Shown piece by piece: positions 9,901 to 18,165 of a stretch of 64,000 nucleotides of DNA (position 1 is its first letter; the number at the start of each line of letters is the position of its first letter). Below the pieces are notes generated by a model, which saw only the letters and a program-made list of their open reading frames with translations, did not search any database and had not been told where the DNA came from. The stretch is from JABDGM01 sp046349975 (GTDB taxonomy: Bacteria > Planctomycetota > Planctomycetia > Pirellulales > Lacipirellulaceae): the NCBI GenBank assembly GCA_046349975.1, contig JAXMBH010000008.1:62001-126000 (forward strand), in the 5' to 3' direction. The translations under genes were made by a program, and so were the position numbers.

Positions 9901-11383
9901 GAAAGCCACGCCGCTGATCAATCAGATTCTCCAAGCCGGGGCCGATAAGAAAATCCCGGCAAACGACGGCAGCTTGCTCTGGGCCCGCCGCACGGCTGCC
10001 AAGATGCTGGCCACCACCGGCGATTATCAGAACGTCGTGAAGGCCGATAAGCTGCTGCGTTCCAATTCGCAGGAAGGCAATCTGCTGCTCGAAGATAAGC
10101 TCGCCCTCGCCGAAATTCTGGCCAAGCGGCCTGAGCCCGATTCCCGCATGAAGGCCATCGCCCTGCTCGAGGAAGCCGATCGGATTCAGCCGCTCAATGA
10201 AATGGCCCAAGTTCAGCTCGGCGAGTTGTATTTGGGCGTGGGAATGCCGTGGACCACGTATCGCAGCCACATGGATAAAGTGATCGCGACCTACCCCACG
10301 TCGATCAAGGCCCGCGAATTGTATGCTCGCCGCTTGCTCGCGCACGGCGATCAACGGTCGCTCGATGCCGCCGCCACGCAACTGGCCAAGATTCGTGAAT
10401 TGCAGCCAAACTATCCGCCGGCGTTCGAACTCACCGTTCGCCTGGCAGGTAAGCTCGGCAAGCAGAAGGAAGTGCGTACGCAACTGCTCAGCCGAATTCC
10501 GAAAATGCCCGATGGTGAACTGCCGCCCGATCAGCTGCAGCAGTTCGGCTTTTACGCCGGCCTGCTGACCGACCTGGGCGACCTGGATTCGGCAGAAAAA
10601 ATCTACCAACAGGTTGCCGCGCGAAATCCGGCGGCAAACATCGACTTGGCAAGGTTCCTTGGCGAGCATCGCGATGCCGATCGTTGCTTCGCGAAGTTGG
10701 CAGAAGTCTACCGCCCCGCCCTGGTGCAGGATGTGCTCAACGTCGCGATATCGGTCGCCCGCGCCCATCGCGACAAAATCGGCGACAAGTACGATGCCCA
10801 AATTCAGCAATGGCTGGATGCGGGTCTCCGTGAGAATCCAGATTCCATCCAGCTGCTCATCGCCCAGGGCGATATGTACGACCTGCAAAAGAAGTACGAC
10901 GATGCAGCCGGCGTATACCGCAAGCTGTTGGGGCGGCCTGATGTCACCGGCGTGCGCCGCGCCATCGTGCTGAACAACCTGAGCTTCCTCGAAGCCTTGT
11001 CGGCCTCGGCCGCCAAGGGCGACGACCCGCTCGCCATGGCTGAGGAAGCGGCTCAAATCATGGGCCCGAATTCCGAAATCTTGGATACGCGGGCAGTCGT
11101 GCTCACCGCCCAGGGTAAATACAAGGACGCCATCCACGACCTCGAACTGGCCGTGACCGATAACGCCACCGCCTCCAAGTACTACCACCTCGCGGTCGCT
11201 CATTTTAAGGCCAACGAGCCCCGCGAAGCGGTCGAGGCCTGGGAAAAGGCCGAAGGCATGGGACTCAGCAAGGAATCCTTGAACCGCATGGAGTTTGATC
11301 AGTACGATGATATGAAGACCAAGATCGACCAAATTCGCAAGAAGTCGGTCACCCAGGCCGAGCCGGCCCGCAAAGCCGGTTAA
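6989..11383 (+). CDS. Very large tetratricopeptide repeat protein, membrane-anchored
   Basis: 1464 residues from ATG 6989 (weak SD aggtag). One N-terminal membrane helix (PLLIGLVIGTAVCSAAVFGV, about 9-28) is followed almost entirely by helical TPR units. Examples: EGNLREAAQFYGQYLSIHP, YDKAHEFIEKAKKLHP, RPDMARDQYELVLQQDPQN, KYKDAIHDLELAVTDNATA. The chain ends KKSVTQAEPARKAG. The bulk should sit outside the cytoplasmic membrane as a protein-interaction scaffold. It follows the TIGR03790 gene and precedes another TPR-bearing secreted protein by 38 bp, so the trio may share an envelope assembly role. Large TPR proteins accompany exosortase/exopolysaccharide systems, but no such enzyme is seen here; that link is inference. 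Confidence 0.85.
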   Translation: MQQYRVNYPLLIGLVIGTAVCSAAVFGVWKFQIERKSGWLISKAESSLQEGNLREAAQFYGQYLSIHPENEEIRYKLANVMLDQTEKEDATADDLGNAVRSLEAILRNREGGDSPAAKEVRRRLVSLYGRDSIRNWGSALGHLDILLQDDPNNAELQSLRASYLARNGSFDDAAKISYKLIGYDPKTDKFDVKAAVAPQQVKVYPTLAGIIRGQMKNPELAERTIDQMVEANPKSAAAYVERGRMRSLWNNSDGSRADAEKAFQLDPDDLEVLLFNADMASRDEHYDKAHEFIEKAKKLHPQEARVYQAAAMLQLKEKSYDKALAEIEQGIKNLGDSKSMELQFFKAELQIQKPDVKGARQTIEDLKQRRNLRPEIFDYFDARLLLAENKWFEASEAFNKLRSRISDFGAQRVMEVDFSLGLCYERLGRPDMARDQYELVLQQDPQNEPALSGIQRVDAQRGIELKPERGGDDWAQQMADFFKKPKEQRDIAKLIASLRQMADKRKLDPVAVKLMEAQIYLMAEDFDAATKTLADANKMSPDNLQVMRAAVALARVNPKLGPKVAMDRLNKVVAKFGDEPSLRIEKADILIQLNKDQEDKEPLKRDLAGLMAGIDKWTDAQKVELWRNMAGRYLSLNMPDEARQSLALAADKLPSELPLRVALFDLALQAGDDKGMQEAQDKILEVVKDKNDSNWLYSEARRQLQAVRRGRASMDTLPAIRKLAEQAQQQRPEWSELLALMGEIEMMANNLPLALQHYDKAEEVGRPAPGIVAQHIRLLSMYGRFKDAGKLLDRIPEQARQQLLGPLYAEILFRSEQTDTALKEALAATKADPNNAQYQYSYGQLLARAAEDPKLKQDRKDQLMGDAIKAMQRATELQPDNPDAWFALIYFFAKQKDENQAQKTMRDAQLALSGDSLTLFLARSYEVLHRWFDAETMYREIYETDPSDIGRAQQLAAFYVGPLYQRPDKEAKATPLINQILQAGADKKIPANDGSLLWARRTAAKMLATTGDYQNVVKADKLLRSNSQEGNLLLEDKLALAEILAKRPEPDSRMKAIALLEEADRIQPLNEMAQVQLGELYLGVGMPWTTYRSHMDKVIATYPTSIKARELYARRLLAHGDQRSLDAAATQLAKIRELQPNYPPAFELTVRLAGKLGKQKEVRTQLLSRIPKMPDGELPPDQLQQFGFYAGLLTDLGDLDSAEKIYQQVAARNPAANIDLARFLGEHRDADRCFAKLAEVYRPALVQDVLNVAISVARAHRDKIGDKYDAQIQQWLDAGLRENPDSIQLLIAQGDMYDLQKKYDDAAGVYRKLLGRPDVTGVRRAIVLNNLSFLEALSASAAKGDDPLAMAEEAAQIMGPNSEILDTRAVVLTAQGKYKDAIHDLELAVTDNATASKYYHLAVAHFKANEPREAVEAWEKAEGMGLSKESLNRMEFDQYDDMKTKIDQIRKKSVTQAEPARKAG

Positions 11384-11421
11384 CTGTCTTCATTCACCGT
11401 GAACCTGCCTCCCCCTCGACC

Positions 11422-12249
11422 ATGACGCGTAACACTCGTACCCTGTCCTTCGTTTTCGGCCTCGCACTCAGCGGCCTCAGCCCGCTGGCCCACGCCCAGC
11501 AACATGCGGCGCTCTCCGCATATGACCAAGGCGTGAACGCCTATTTCGCTGGCCGTTGTGGCCAGGCAGAGTTGCTGCTCTCCGAGGCGATGCAGGCCAA
11601 CTCGCAAGACCCGCGCGTGTATTATTTCCGCGCGCTCAGTCTCCTGCGGCAAGGCCGCCGCGACGAAGCTCGCGGAGACATGATGGTCGGCGCCCAACTC
11701 GAAGCCCAGGCGTCGCAGCGTTTTGCCGTCGGCGCCGCGCTCGAGCGGGTGCAGGGCTCGAACCGATTGATGCTCGAAGAGTTCCGCCGCGAGGCGCGTC
11801 GCAACGTCGTGCAGCAGACATCAGCCACGGAGCCGGTGCGAAAGCAAGCGCGTCCCGCTGTGCCGCCGATCACAAGCGGCGGCGACGCCGCGGTGCTGCG
11901 CGAGAATCACGTGGTGCCGCTCGATGAACTGGTGCGCCCGGGCGGCCCCCGTGTCATGGCCGACGAGCCGATTGAAGCAACACCACCGCAGACTCAGCCG
12001 GCAGCCCCGGCCGCGGCAGCCCCGTCGGCCGCTCCCGCTAACCCCTTCGCTGACGACGCTCAAGCTCCGCCGGCTGAAGCCGCCGCTCCCCCCGCAGAGG
12101 CCGCGACTCCGCCGGCCGCACCGCCGCCGGCCGAATCGAAAGCGCCGCCCACGCCGCCGCAGTCCACCCCGGCTCCAGCGGCCGCACCGCCGGCCGCGCC
12201 GCCCGCGAATCCGCCGGTAGAAGCGGAAGAAAATCCCTTCGGCGGCTAA
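11422..12249 (+). CDS. Secreted TPR-like protein with Pro/Ala-rich tail ending NPFGG
   Basis: 275 residues. Signal peptide MTRNTRTLSFVFGLALSGLSPLAHA, then two TPR-like helices pairs (SAYDQGVNAYFAGRCGQAEL, DPRVYYFRALSLLRQGRRDE; about 30-85). A linker (about 115-185) leads to a low-complexity Pro/Ala/Glu tail (about 190-270). The tail contains ANPFADD and ends exactly EENPFGG. Another secreted protein in this window, at 26291-27643, has a similar tail ending DDNPFGG. The gene starts 38 bp after the giant TPR gene and is probably in the same transcript. Function is unknown. Confidence 0.75.
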   Translation: MTRNTRTLSFVFGLALSGLSPLAHAQQHAALSAYDQGVNAYFAGRCGQAELLLSEAMQANSQDPRVYYFRALSLLRQGRRDEARGDMMVGAQLEAQASQRFAVGAALERVQGSNRLMLEEFRREARRNVVQQTSATEPVRKQARPAVPPITSGGDAAVLRENHVVPLDELVRPGGPRVMADEPIEATPPQTQPAAPAAAAPSAAPANPFADDAQAPPAEAAAPPAEAATPPAAPPPAESKAPPTPPQSTPAPAAAPPAAPPANPPVEAEENPFGG

Positions 12250-12357
12250 TATGCCATAATTGAAGTATTATTTTGTCCGCCTGACCGCTGAATCGCAGCA
12301 ACCACAACCGCGCGCCACCGATTAACACATTGGCGCGGCCGCAAGGTTCCCAACCGT

Positions 12358-13008
12358 ATGAAACTCCTTGGCCTTCGAATCACGTATTTCGCGTCGCTCC
12401 TGGGAGCGCTCGCGTCTTGTACCTCGTGCAAAGAGCACACCGCGCACAAGACGCCGGCCGTGCATGCGAAGCCGGGCCCCGAAGAGAGCTTCAGCTACAT
12501 TCTCGATACGTTCCGCCGGCGCATCGAAGAAACGCCGGTCGGTTTCGTGATGACCGACCCCAGCGGCCGCAGCACCATGACGGGCACGAACAAAGTAAGC
12601 GCGCACGACGTCATCAAGCCCGCGAAAGACGGCGACCCGTACAAAGCAACCATCACCGTCGAGAGTCAATCGAACTATTCAATCCGCCGCACGAAGGATA
12701 GCGGCGAGGACAAAGCCCGCGAGAAGAACGCGAAAGCCGATTCGCTCGGAAACGAGGCCGACAAGCAGAACGGGGTCGAGTCGTTCGATCCCAGCGTGGC
12801 CGGCGGTCCGCCCGCTGCCGAGCCTTCCAAGCCGGCGGCCAGCTCGCATGGCGGCGACGAGACCGTCACGCGCCGTCCCGATGTCGAACGCCGCACCTAC
12901 GAGCTGCTGTACAAGAGCGGCCGCTGGGAACTGGTGACCGAGCTCAACAAAGAAACCGAGCAGTCGATTCAGAACGCCTTCAAGAGCGCGCTCGAAACGC
13001 AGGATTAG
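12358..13008 (+). CDS. Putative lipoprotein, unknown function
   Basis: 216 residues from ATG 12358. The N-terminus MKLLGLRITYFASLLGALASCTSC has a lipobox (LASC) with acylated Cys expected at position 21. The body has no domain I recognise. It contains EESFSYILDTFRRRIEETPVG, a hydrophilic Lys/Glu/Asp segment (about 100-160), and a C-terminal beta/alpha stretch (RTYELLYKSGRWELVTELNK). It lies 108 bp after the NPFGG-tailed protein, and a 7-bp hairpin (12311-12337) occupies the gap. It is likely a planctomycete-specific envelope protein. Confidence 0.7.
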   Translation: MKLLGLRITYFASLLGALASCTSCKEHTAHKTPAVHAKPGPEESFSYILDTFRRRIEETPVGFVMTDPSGRSTMTGTNKVSAHDVIKPAKDGDPYKATITVESQSNYSIRRTKDSGEDKAREKNAKADSLGNEADKQNGVESFDPSVAGGPPAAEPSKPAASSHGGDETVTRRPDVERRTYELLYKSGRWELVTELNKETEQSIQNAFKSALETQD

Positions 13009-13034
13009 CAAACCGGCAAGCGGGCACGGCGGCC

Positions 13035-14090
13035 TCAGCTCGCCCCATTCCGCGCCAGCCGCTCCAGGTTTCCCGCCCGGAATGCATCGGCCATCGCTTT
13101 CGGCACCTCTGCTTCCGCCAGGAACACGCCCGCCCGGTTGAGCGCGACTTCCGCCTTCATTTCCTGCTCGCGGGCAATCGCATTCGCCCGCCGCTGTTCG
13201 GCCAGGGCTTGGGCCTTGCGGGTATCAGCCTCGGCCTGATCGGCCTGCAGCCGGGCGCCAATGTTCTCGCCGATGTCGATGTCGGCGATGTCGATCGACA
13301 CGATTTCGAACGCCGTGTGGGCGTCGAGGCCGCGCTCCAGCACCGCCTTCGAAATGCGGTCCGGATTCTCCATCACCTCTAAATGATCCTCGGCCGAGCC
13401 GATCGAGGTGATGATCCCTTCGCCAACCCGCGCGATGATCGTCTCTTCCGTCGCCCCGCCGATGAGCTGGGCGAGGTTCGTGCGCACGGTGACCCGCGCC
13501 CGCACGAGCAGCTCCACGCCGTTCTTCGCCACGGCGCTCAGCGTGGTGCGGCCCGATTTCTCCGGATCCGGGCAGTCGATCACCTTCGGGTAAACGCTCG
13601 TCCGCACGGCGTCGAGCACATCGCGACCCGCGAGATCAATAGCCGCAGCCCGGTCGAAATCGAGGTCGATATCGGCCCGATGGGCAGCGATCAGCGCATG
13701 GATCACCCGCGGCACATTGCCGCCGGCCAGATAATGGGCTTCCAAGCGGCGCGTTGTTATACCCGTGTGCGGGTCGTTACCAACCGCGGCCTGCATGGCC
13801 ATGATCTTGGCCTCAACGATCGTCCGCGCGTGCACCTGCCGCAAGCTCATACCCACCAGGCTCAACAGGCTCACATGGGCGTTCGACATCACTGCTTGCA
13901 CCCACAGTTTGCCGTAGCTGAACAGCACGAGTGCCATGATGAATGCGGCGATCAGGACCAGGCCGAACGCGCCCAGGTAGAATAGCGTCCAGCCGCCACG
14001 GTCGCCCGACCTTAGCGGCGCTTCGGCGTCCTGCGCCAATAGCGGCAGTACGTTCCAAGTCCGGTCAACCAGCCAGTTGCCAGCGAACAT
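13035..14090 (-). CDS. floA: Flotillin-like protein FloA
   Basis: 351 residues from ATG 14090, preceded by a strong SD (GAGGAG, 7 nt). A GTG nine codons upstream (14117) is possible but less likely. A short N-terminal segment and a membrane-embedded hydrophobic stretch (LFYLGAFGLVLIAAFIMALV, about 38-57) precede the flotillin/SPFH core. The core contains the family's characteristic runs SLVGMSLRQV, HYLAGGNVPRVI and GITTRRLEAHYLAGG. A Lys/Ala/Glu coiled coil (QADQAEADTRKAQALAEQRR) and an AFRAGNLERL tail close the protein. FloA organises membrane microdomains. Neighbours are divergent and do not suggest a specific client. Confidence 0.93.
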   Translation of the reverse strand: MFAGNWLVDRTWNVLPLLAQDAEAPLRSGDRGGWTLFYLGAFGLVLIAAFIMALVLFSYGKLWVQAVMSNAHVSLLSLVGMSLRQVHARTIVEAKIMAMQAAVGNDPHTGITTRRLEAHYLAGGNVPRVIHALIAAHRADIDLDFDRAAAIDLAGRDVLDAVRTSVYPKVIDCPDPEKSGRTTLSAVAKNGVELLVRARVTVRTNLAQLIGGATEETIIARVGEGIITSIGSAEDHLEVMENPDRISKAVLERGLDAHTAFEIVSIDIADIDIGENIGARLQADQAEADTRKAQALAEQRRANAIAREQEMKAEVALNRAGVFLAEAEVPKAMADAFRAGNLERLARNGAS

Positions 14091-14308
14091 CAATCCACTC
14101 CTCGACGAAAAATGCACATTTTGTCGTTTTTGTCGCTGTGATCATGATAACGCTGGGACCGAGCGACGGAAAGCAATCGCGAGCAGCCGGGCAAATCCCC
14201 TCTGCCCTGCCCCTCCCAGACTGCTGTCGCCGCGCACCCTGCCCATCGTGTACTGTGTGAATCACCGGCCCGGCTTCACGCCGGCAACTTCGCAGAAAGG
14301 ACAGAACC

Positions 14309-14935
14309 ATGAGCCGCCCCGCACGTTGCTCTCTCATCGGCCTTGTAACACTATTCGTCCTAACCGCGCGCCCGGCCGCCGCGGCCGACCTGTACACCAT
14401 CGACCCGGCCCACTGCTCGGTAATCTTCAGCGTCGCCCATTCGGGGTTCAGCTTCACATTCGGCATGTTCCGCGAAGCCAGCGGCACGTATGCCCTCGAT
14501 ACGCAGAATCCGAATAACAGTCGCTTCAATTTCACCATCAAAACCAACAGTCTGGACACCAACAACGCCAAGCGAGACGAGCACCTCCGCAGCGCCGATA
14601 TCTTCAACGTTCAGCAGTATCCAAACATCACGTTTCAAACCACCGAATGCGTGGCAACCAAAATTCAAGATGGCGGCATGCTCTACCAACTCAAGGGCGA
14701 CCTCACGATCCACGGCGTCACCCGCCAGGTCGCCGTGCCGCTCCGCATGCTCGGCGAAGGCCAGGGGCCGTACAAAGACCATCGCACGGGCTTCATCACT
14801 CAGATCGAACTCAAACGCACCGAATACGGCATGAACGAATGGCTGCAGGACAACCTGGTGGGCGACGCGGTGGGCGTCACGATCAGCTTCGAAGGCGTCC
14901 GCCAGGATGCGGCTGCAGGTGCGCGGCCGCAGTGA
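14309..14935 (+). CDS. YceI family periplasmic lipid-binding protein
   Basis: 208 residues from ATG 14309, with SD aaagga about 9 nt upstream. Signal peptide about 1-26 (ending RPAAAA/DLYT). The mature part shows YceI features: YTIDPAHCSVIFSVAHSGFS, FNFTIKTNSLDTNNAKRDEH, LRSADIFNVQQYPNITFQT, LKGDLTIHGVTRQVAVPLRM and a GDAVGVTISFEGVRQD end. YceI proteins are lipocalin-like beta barrels that bind isoprenoid or other hydrophobic molecules. A membrane protein gene begins 34 bp downstream and may be co-transcribed. Confidence 0.92.
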   Translation: MSRPARCSLIGLVTLFVLTARPAAAADLYTIDPAHCSVIFSVAHSGFSFTFGMFREASGTYALDTQNPNNSRFNFTIKTNSLDTNNAKRDEHLRSADIFNVQQYPNITFQTTECVATKIQDGGMLYQLKGDLTIHGVTRQVAVPLRMLGEGQGPYKDHRTGFITQIELKRTEYGMNEWLQDNLVGDAVGVTISFEGVRQDAAAGARPQ

Positions 14936-14969
14936 TTTAGCTCGTTTAGCACGGATGTGAGACGCACGC

Positions 14970-15857
14970 ATGTTGACGACCACTCTCATCTACGCCGGCG
15001 TCGTGCCATTCGTTGTCGCCGCGATGGTTGCGATCGTCATGCGTTTAATGCAGGTGTCGCCCGCTGCTACTTGGGCCTGGGGTACGGCAAGCGGCATCAT
15101 CGTCGGTCAGATCGCGACGAAACGGCAGCTCGGCTTTACCGCCGCGATTCGCCACTTCTGCGCGCCGCGTGAGGCCGTTGATTGGTTGCCCATCGTCGTT
15201 CTGCTAGTGCTGGGAGTGAGCTTGCTGATCATCGGTTCGCATGGTCGTCGCCGGCGGTTCTCCCTGCTCCTCGCCGCGCTGCTGATCATCGCCGTGCCGC
15301 TGCGGTTGCTCGGTGGCAACATCCGGCTCGACGAAGTGTGGAATGCTTTCGATAAACTCGTGTATGCCACGCTGCTCGCCGGGGCGTTGGCCATCGTGTG
15401 GACGGCCCTGGCCTCGCAGCCGAGCGGCGGGCGCTACACGGCACGCCTGCCGCTGATCCTGACCGTCGCGCTGGCCTGTGCCGTGGTGATCACGCTTTCG
15501 GGTGTGTTCGTCTATGGCCAACTATGCGGCGTCGTGGCGGCCTCGATCGCCGGCACTGCATTGGCCGCAGTTCTCATCAAGTCGCGGGGGACAGACACCG
15601 CCGAACCGGCCGGCATTTTTAGCGGGATCGATGGCGCCGCCGGCGTAATCGCCGTCGCCCTCGGTGGCCTCATTCTGCTCGCCCACTTCTTCGCCGAACT
15701 CAGTGCCGTGAACGCCCTGCTGCTACTGGCCGCCCTGGCTGCAACCGGCGGCCCGCTGCCCCTGGGCTCGCTGCGCCAGCCCGGTTGGCGGCAACTGTCG
15801 GCCCGCACGGCCTGCTGCCTCGTGCCACTGGCCGTGGCGATCAGCCGGGTGGTTTAA
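14970..15857 (+). CDS. Polytopic membrane protein, unknown
   Basis: 295 residues with about eight or nine hydrophobic helices (near 5-28, 73-91, 96-115, 128-148, 157-178, 180-200, 222-242, 246-262, 278-294). Loops are short and Arg-rich (SHGRRRRFSLL). I recognise no conserved family motif. It lies 34 bp after the YceI gene on the same strand and ends just before a dispersed repeat at 15861. Confidence 0.7.
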   Translation: MLTTTLIYAGVVPFVVAAMVAIVMRLMQVSPAATWAWGTASGIIVGQIATKRQLGFTAAIRHFCAPREAVDWLPIVVLLVLGVSLLIIGSHGRRRRFSLLLAALLIIAVPLRLLGGNIRLDEVWNAFDKLVYATLLAGALAIVWTALASQPSGGRYTARLPLILTVALACAVVITLSGVFVYGQLCGVVAASIAGTALAAVLIKSRGTDTAEPAGIFSGIDGAAGVIAVALGGLILLAHFFAELSAVNALLLLAALAATGGPLPLGSLRQPGWRQLSARTACCLVPLAVAISRVV

Positions 15858-15860
15858 TCC

Positions 15861-15890
15861 ATCAGCCGCGGGGCGCTAGCCCCCGGTTCT
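15861..15890. repeat. Dispersed repeat, partial copy (CTAGCG family)
   Basis: atcagccgcggggcgctagc followed by ccccggttct. The same end is found in fuller copies at 33905-33965 and 38766-38838. Confidence 0.75.
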
Positions 15891-16064
15891 GCAATTGCTT
15901 CCGGAGAGCCGTCGCGCCCGCCGACACTCCAGCCGTCGTCCAGCATAACTTGATGCTTGCCAAATAACCGGACGGCCACGCCGTCCGGAACAGCGCCACC
16001 CATTACTTCCCAACTGACACACCACTAGCAGCGCTCGCAATAATTCGCCACATTTGCCACGATA

Positions 16065-16165
16065 TGTAGCAGGCACACCAGCTTGCCCCTGGCGGCGGCG
16101 TCGCCGCAAGCGATGGGGCGCCGCCACCCCGCTCCGGGTTACTGCACGCAGAGCGTGCCTACTAC
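16065..16165. repeat. Dispersed palindromic repeat (GTAGCAGGCACAC family), intergenic copy
   Basis: It opens tgtagcaggcacac (16065-16078) and closes gcgtgcctactac (16153-16165); the two ends are near reverse complements. The core contains a further palindrome around gcggcggcgtcgccgc. A second copy lies inside the next gene at 16306-16400. Confidence 0.8.
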
Positions 16166-16282
16166 TTTTCCCGCGAATTATGAAATCGCTGGCAATTCTT
16201 GGCTCTTTCGGCGATAATTATCCTGGGTCGGCTCCCGGAACACGCGCCCCCTTGCGCGAACAGAGAATTTGGAGACTTTTCC

Positions 16283-17518
16283 ATGCCCACTCAATCTCGT
16301 CTTAGTGTAGCAGGCACACTCCGCGTGCCGTTCGCCGGCGGTGTCGATAACGCCAATCGATTGAGTACGTTCGTGACGCCACGCCAAGCATGCCTACGAC
16401 GTGGTTTTACGCTCGTCGAACTGCTCGTGGTGATCACGATCATCGGCATGCTCATCGCCCTTCTGCTGCCTGCGGTGCAGGCTGTGCGGGAGAACGCCCG
16501 CCAAACTCAATGCAATAACAACATCAAGCAAATTGCCCTGGCAGCGGTGGCTCATGATTCCTCTCGGGGCCAATTCCCGGGGATGACCCAATTCGTCAAG
16601 CGCAGCAACTCTGAAGTCGCGAATGTCATTTATGACGCCAGTCTTCGCAAGTTCACTGTCATCGGGGCCGCGTCGACGACCGATCCCAAGACCGTGGCCG
16701 GTCTTAGTTGGGCGACGATCCTGTTGCCACGGCTGGAGCGCAACGACATTTGGGACCTAATTCAACAACCGGGCACCAGTGTGCCAGTGCCGCCCATTGA
16801 TACCTTCGTTTGCCCATCGGACAGCGACGTCAAGGCTCAGCCCGATTTGGGCGGCTTAAGCTACAGCGCAAATTGCGGCGGTTGGGATCGTGACAAGAGC
16901 GGTGACTTCTTGTTGCCGCCCAACGGGGATACCGTCGACAACGGCATCTTCTTCGACTTGGCCGAGTACACTCGCAACAAGTCAAAGGGACCGCAGATGC
17001 GTATGAGCGCTATCAAAGACGGTTCCGGCACGACGATCATGTTTGCAGAGAATATTCATAAGACGTACGTTTCGAGCGCCAATGCCCCATTGTTCTCCTG
17101 GCTTGCCGGAAGCGAACGGCTCAGCACGTTTGGTGGCTACCCGAGCGAACAACAATTAGGCGTCGTGTGGGTCGTTCCTTCAAAAGGAACCGCACCGTCC
17201 CCAGGGCCTAATTCGCCGTCCGGTTCGGCAATCGACGAACAGGAACGCATTGGCGGCAATCAGTTCGATCTAGTGGATTTCGATCCAAGCAAGCCGCGTT
17301 TCGCGCGGCCCGCGAGCCGCCATGGTAGCGGTGCGATCGTGGCCTTCTGCGACGGGCATTCTGCCTTTATTCGCAGCGACATTGACTATGTCGTCTATCA
17401 GCAGCTGCTCACGCCGAATGGCCGCAAGGCTGTGAATCCCGCCGATAAGACTGATAATGGACCAGCAATGAATGGTTTCCGTACAGCCGCGCCGCTGGCC
17501 GAAAAGGATTACCTATAA
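16283..17518 (+). CDS. DUF1559 prepilin-like protein (H-X9-DG)
   Basis: 411 residues from ATG 16283, with ggag 8 nt upstream. The prepilin signature RRGFTLVELLVVITIIGMLI starts at residue 39, with peptidase cleavage expected after Gly41. DUF1559 follows (LLLPAVQAVRENARQTQCNN...). Near the C-terminus HGSGAIVAFCDG fits the H-X9-DG processing-associated motif. Such proteins are numerous in planctomycetes and are thought to be pseudopilin-like surface components. The leader is unusually long (41 residues), and most of it (about residues 9-40) is encoded by a copy of the GTAGCAGGCACAC repeat. TTG or GTG codons inside the repeat (codons 28 and 31) are alternative starts. The gene ends at a strong terminator. 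Confidence 0.92.
   Translation: MPTQSRLSVAGTLRVPFAGGVDNANRLSTFVTPRQACLRRGFTLVELLVVITIIGMLIALLLPAVQAVRENARQTQCNNNIKQIALAAVAHDSSRGQFPGMTQFVKRSNSEVANVIYDASLRKFTVIGAASTTDPKTVAGLSWATILLPRLERNDIWDLIQQPGTSVPVPPIDTFVCPSDSDVKAQPDLGGLSYSANCGGWDRDKSGDFLLPPNGDTVDNGIFFDLAEYTRNKSKGPQMRMSAIKDGSGTTIMFAENIHKTYVSSANAPLFSWLAGSERLSTFGGYPSEQQLGVVWVVPSKGTAPSPGPNSPSGSAIDEQERIGGNQFDLVDFDPSKPRFARPASRHGSGAIVAFCDGHSAFIRSDIDYVVYQQLLTPNGRKAVNPADKTDNGPAMNGFRTAAPLAEKDYL
16306..16400. repeat. Dispersed palindromic repeat, copy lying inside the DUF1559 leader
   Basis: It shares tgtagcaggcacac (16306-16319) and the closing gcatgcctacgac (16388-16400) with the intergenic copy at 16065-16165. It is translated in frame as most of the DUF1559 leader and ends right at the prepilin RRGF signature. 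Confidence 0.8.
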
Positions 17519-17563
17519 CAGCGGCCTAAATTCGCGCCGACTGAGTCAACAACCACTCACCAC

Positions 17564-17602
17564 AGCGGCGTGCGATCATGAGATCGCACGCCGCTTTTAT
17601 TT
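17564..17602 (+). terminator. Strong intrinsic terminator after DUF1559 gene
   Basis: A perfect 14-bp stem, agcggcgtgcgatc (17564-17577) with gatcgcacgccgct (17582-17595), has a 4-nt loop atga and is followed by tttattt. This is the clearest Rho-independent terminator in the window. It lies 46 bp after the DUF1559 stop and just before smpB. Confidence 0.9.
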
Positions 17603-17634
17603 CGTGCACCTCGAAGCTGGGCCGCTCGTGCGGT

Positions 17635-18159
17635 ATGCTGAATCGCGTGGCAAAACAGGCTAAAAATACGAAAAAAGCCGGCAAGAAGGCGAAGGCCGGC
17701 GCGGACGACAAAAACGAGCGCGTCATCTCCGATAACCGCAAGGCCCGGCACAACTACCACGTGCTCGAGACGCTCGAATGCGGCATCGTCCTGGTAGGCA
17801 GCGAAGTGAAGAGCCTTCGCGCCGGGCAGCTCTCGCTCGACGAAGCCTACGGCCGCGTCGAGGGCGACGAGGTCTGGCTCTTGGGCGCGAATATCACCGA
17901 GTACAAGTACTCGCACGCCCTCAACCACGAGCCCAAGCGCCGCCGCAAGCTGCTCATGCATCGCCGCGAGATGCGGAAGTTCGCGAATCAGGCCTTCGAA
18001 AAAGGCCTCACGCTCGTGCCGCTCAAAATGTACTTCAAGGAAGGCCGCGCGAAGGTGCTGCTCGGCATCTGCAAAGGCAAGCAGAAGCACGACAAACGCG
18101 ACGCCATGAAGCAACGCGAAATGCGCCGCGACATCGACCGCGAAATGCGCCGGCGGTGA
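17635..18159 (+). CDS. smpB: SsrA-binding protein SmpB
   Basis: 174 residues from ATG 17635; the frame is open to 17578, but those extra codons overlap the terminator. GTG 17647 is an alternative. Family motifs: NRKARHNYHVLETLECGIVL, GSEVKSLRAGQLSLDEAYG, NHEPKRRRKLLMHRREM and the Lys/Arg-rich C-terminal tail (KQKHDKRDAMKQREMRRDID) that enters the ribosomal mRNA channel. SmpB delivers tmRNA to stalled ribosomes. No tmRNA gene is seen nearby. An Ala/Lys-rich N-terminal extension of about 25 residues precedes the core. Confidence 0.96.
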   Translation: MLNRVAKQAKNTKKAGKKAKAGADDKNERVISDNRKARHNYHVLETLECGIVLVGSEVKSLRAGQLSLDEAYGRVEGDEVWLLGANITEYKYSHALNHEPKRRRKLLMHRREMRKFANQAFEKGLTLVPLKMYFKEGRAKVLLGICKGKQKHDKRDAMKQREMRRDIDREMRRR

Positions 18160-18165
18160 GCAAGA

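Noticed and set aside
9650..11332. 560-codon open frame on the minus strand
   Set aside because: It is antisense to the TPR gene. The TPR frame has clear repeat motifs; this one has none.
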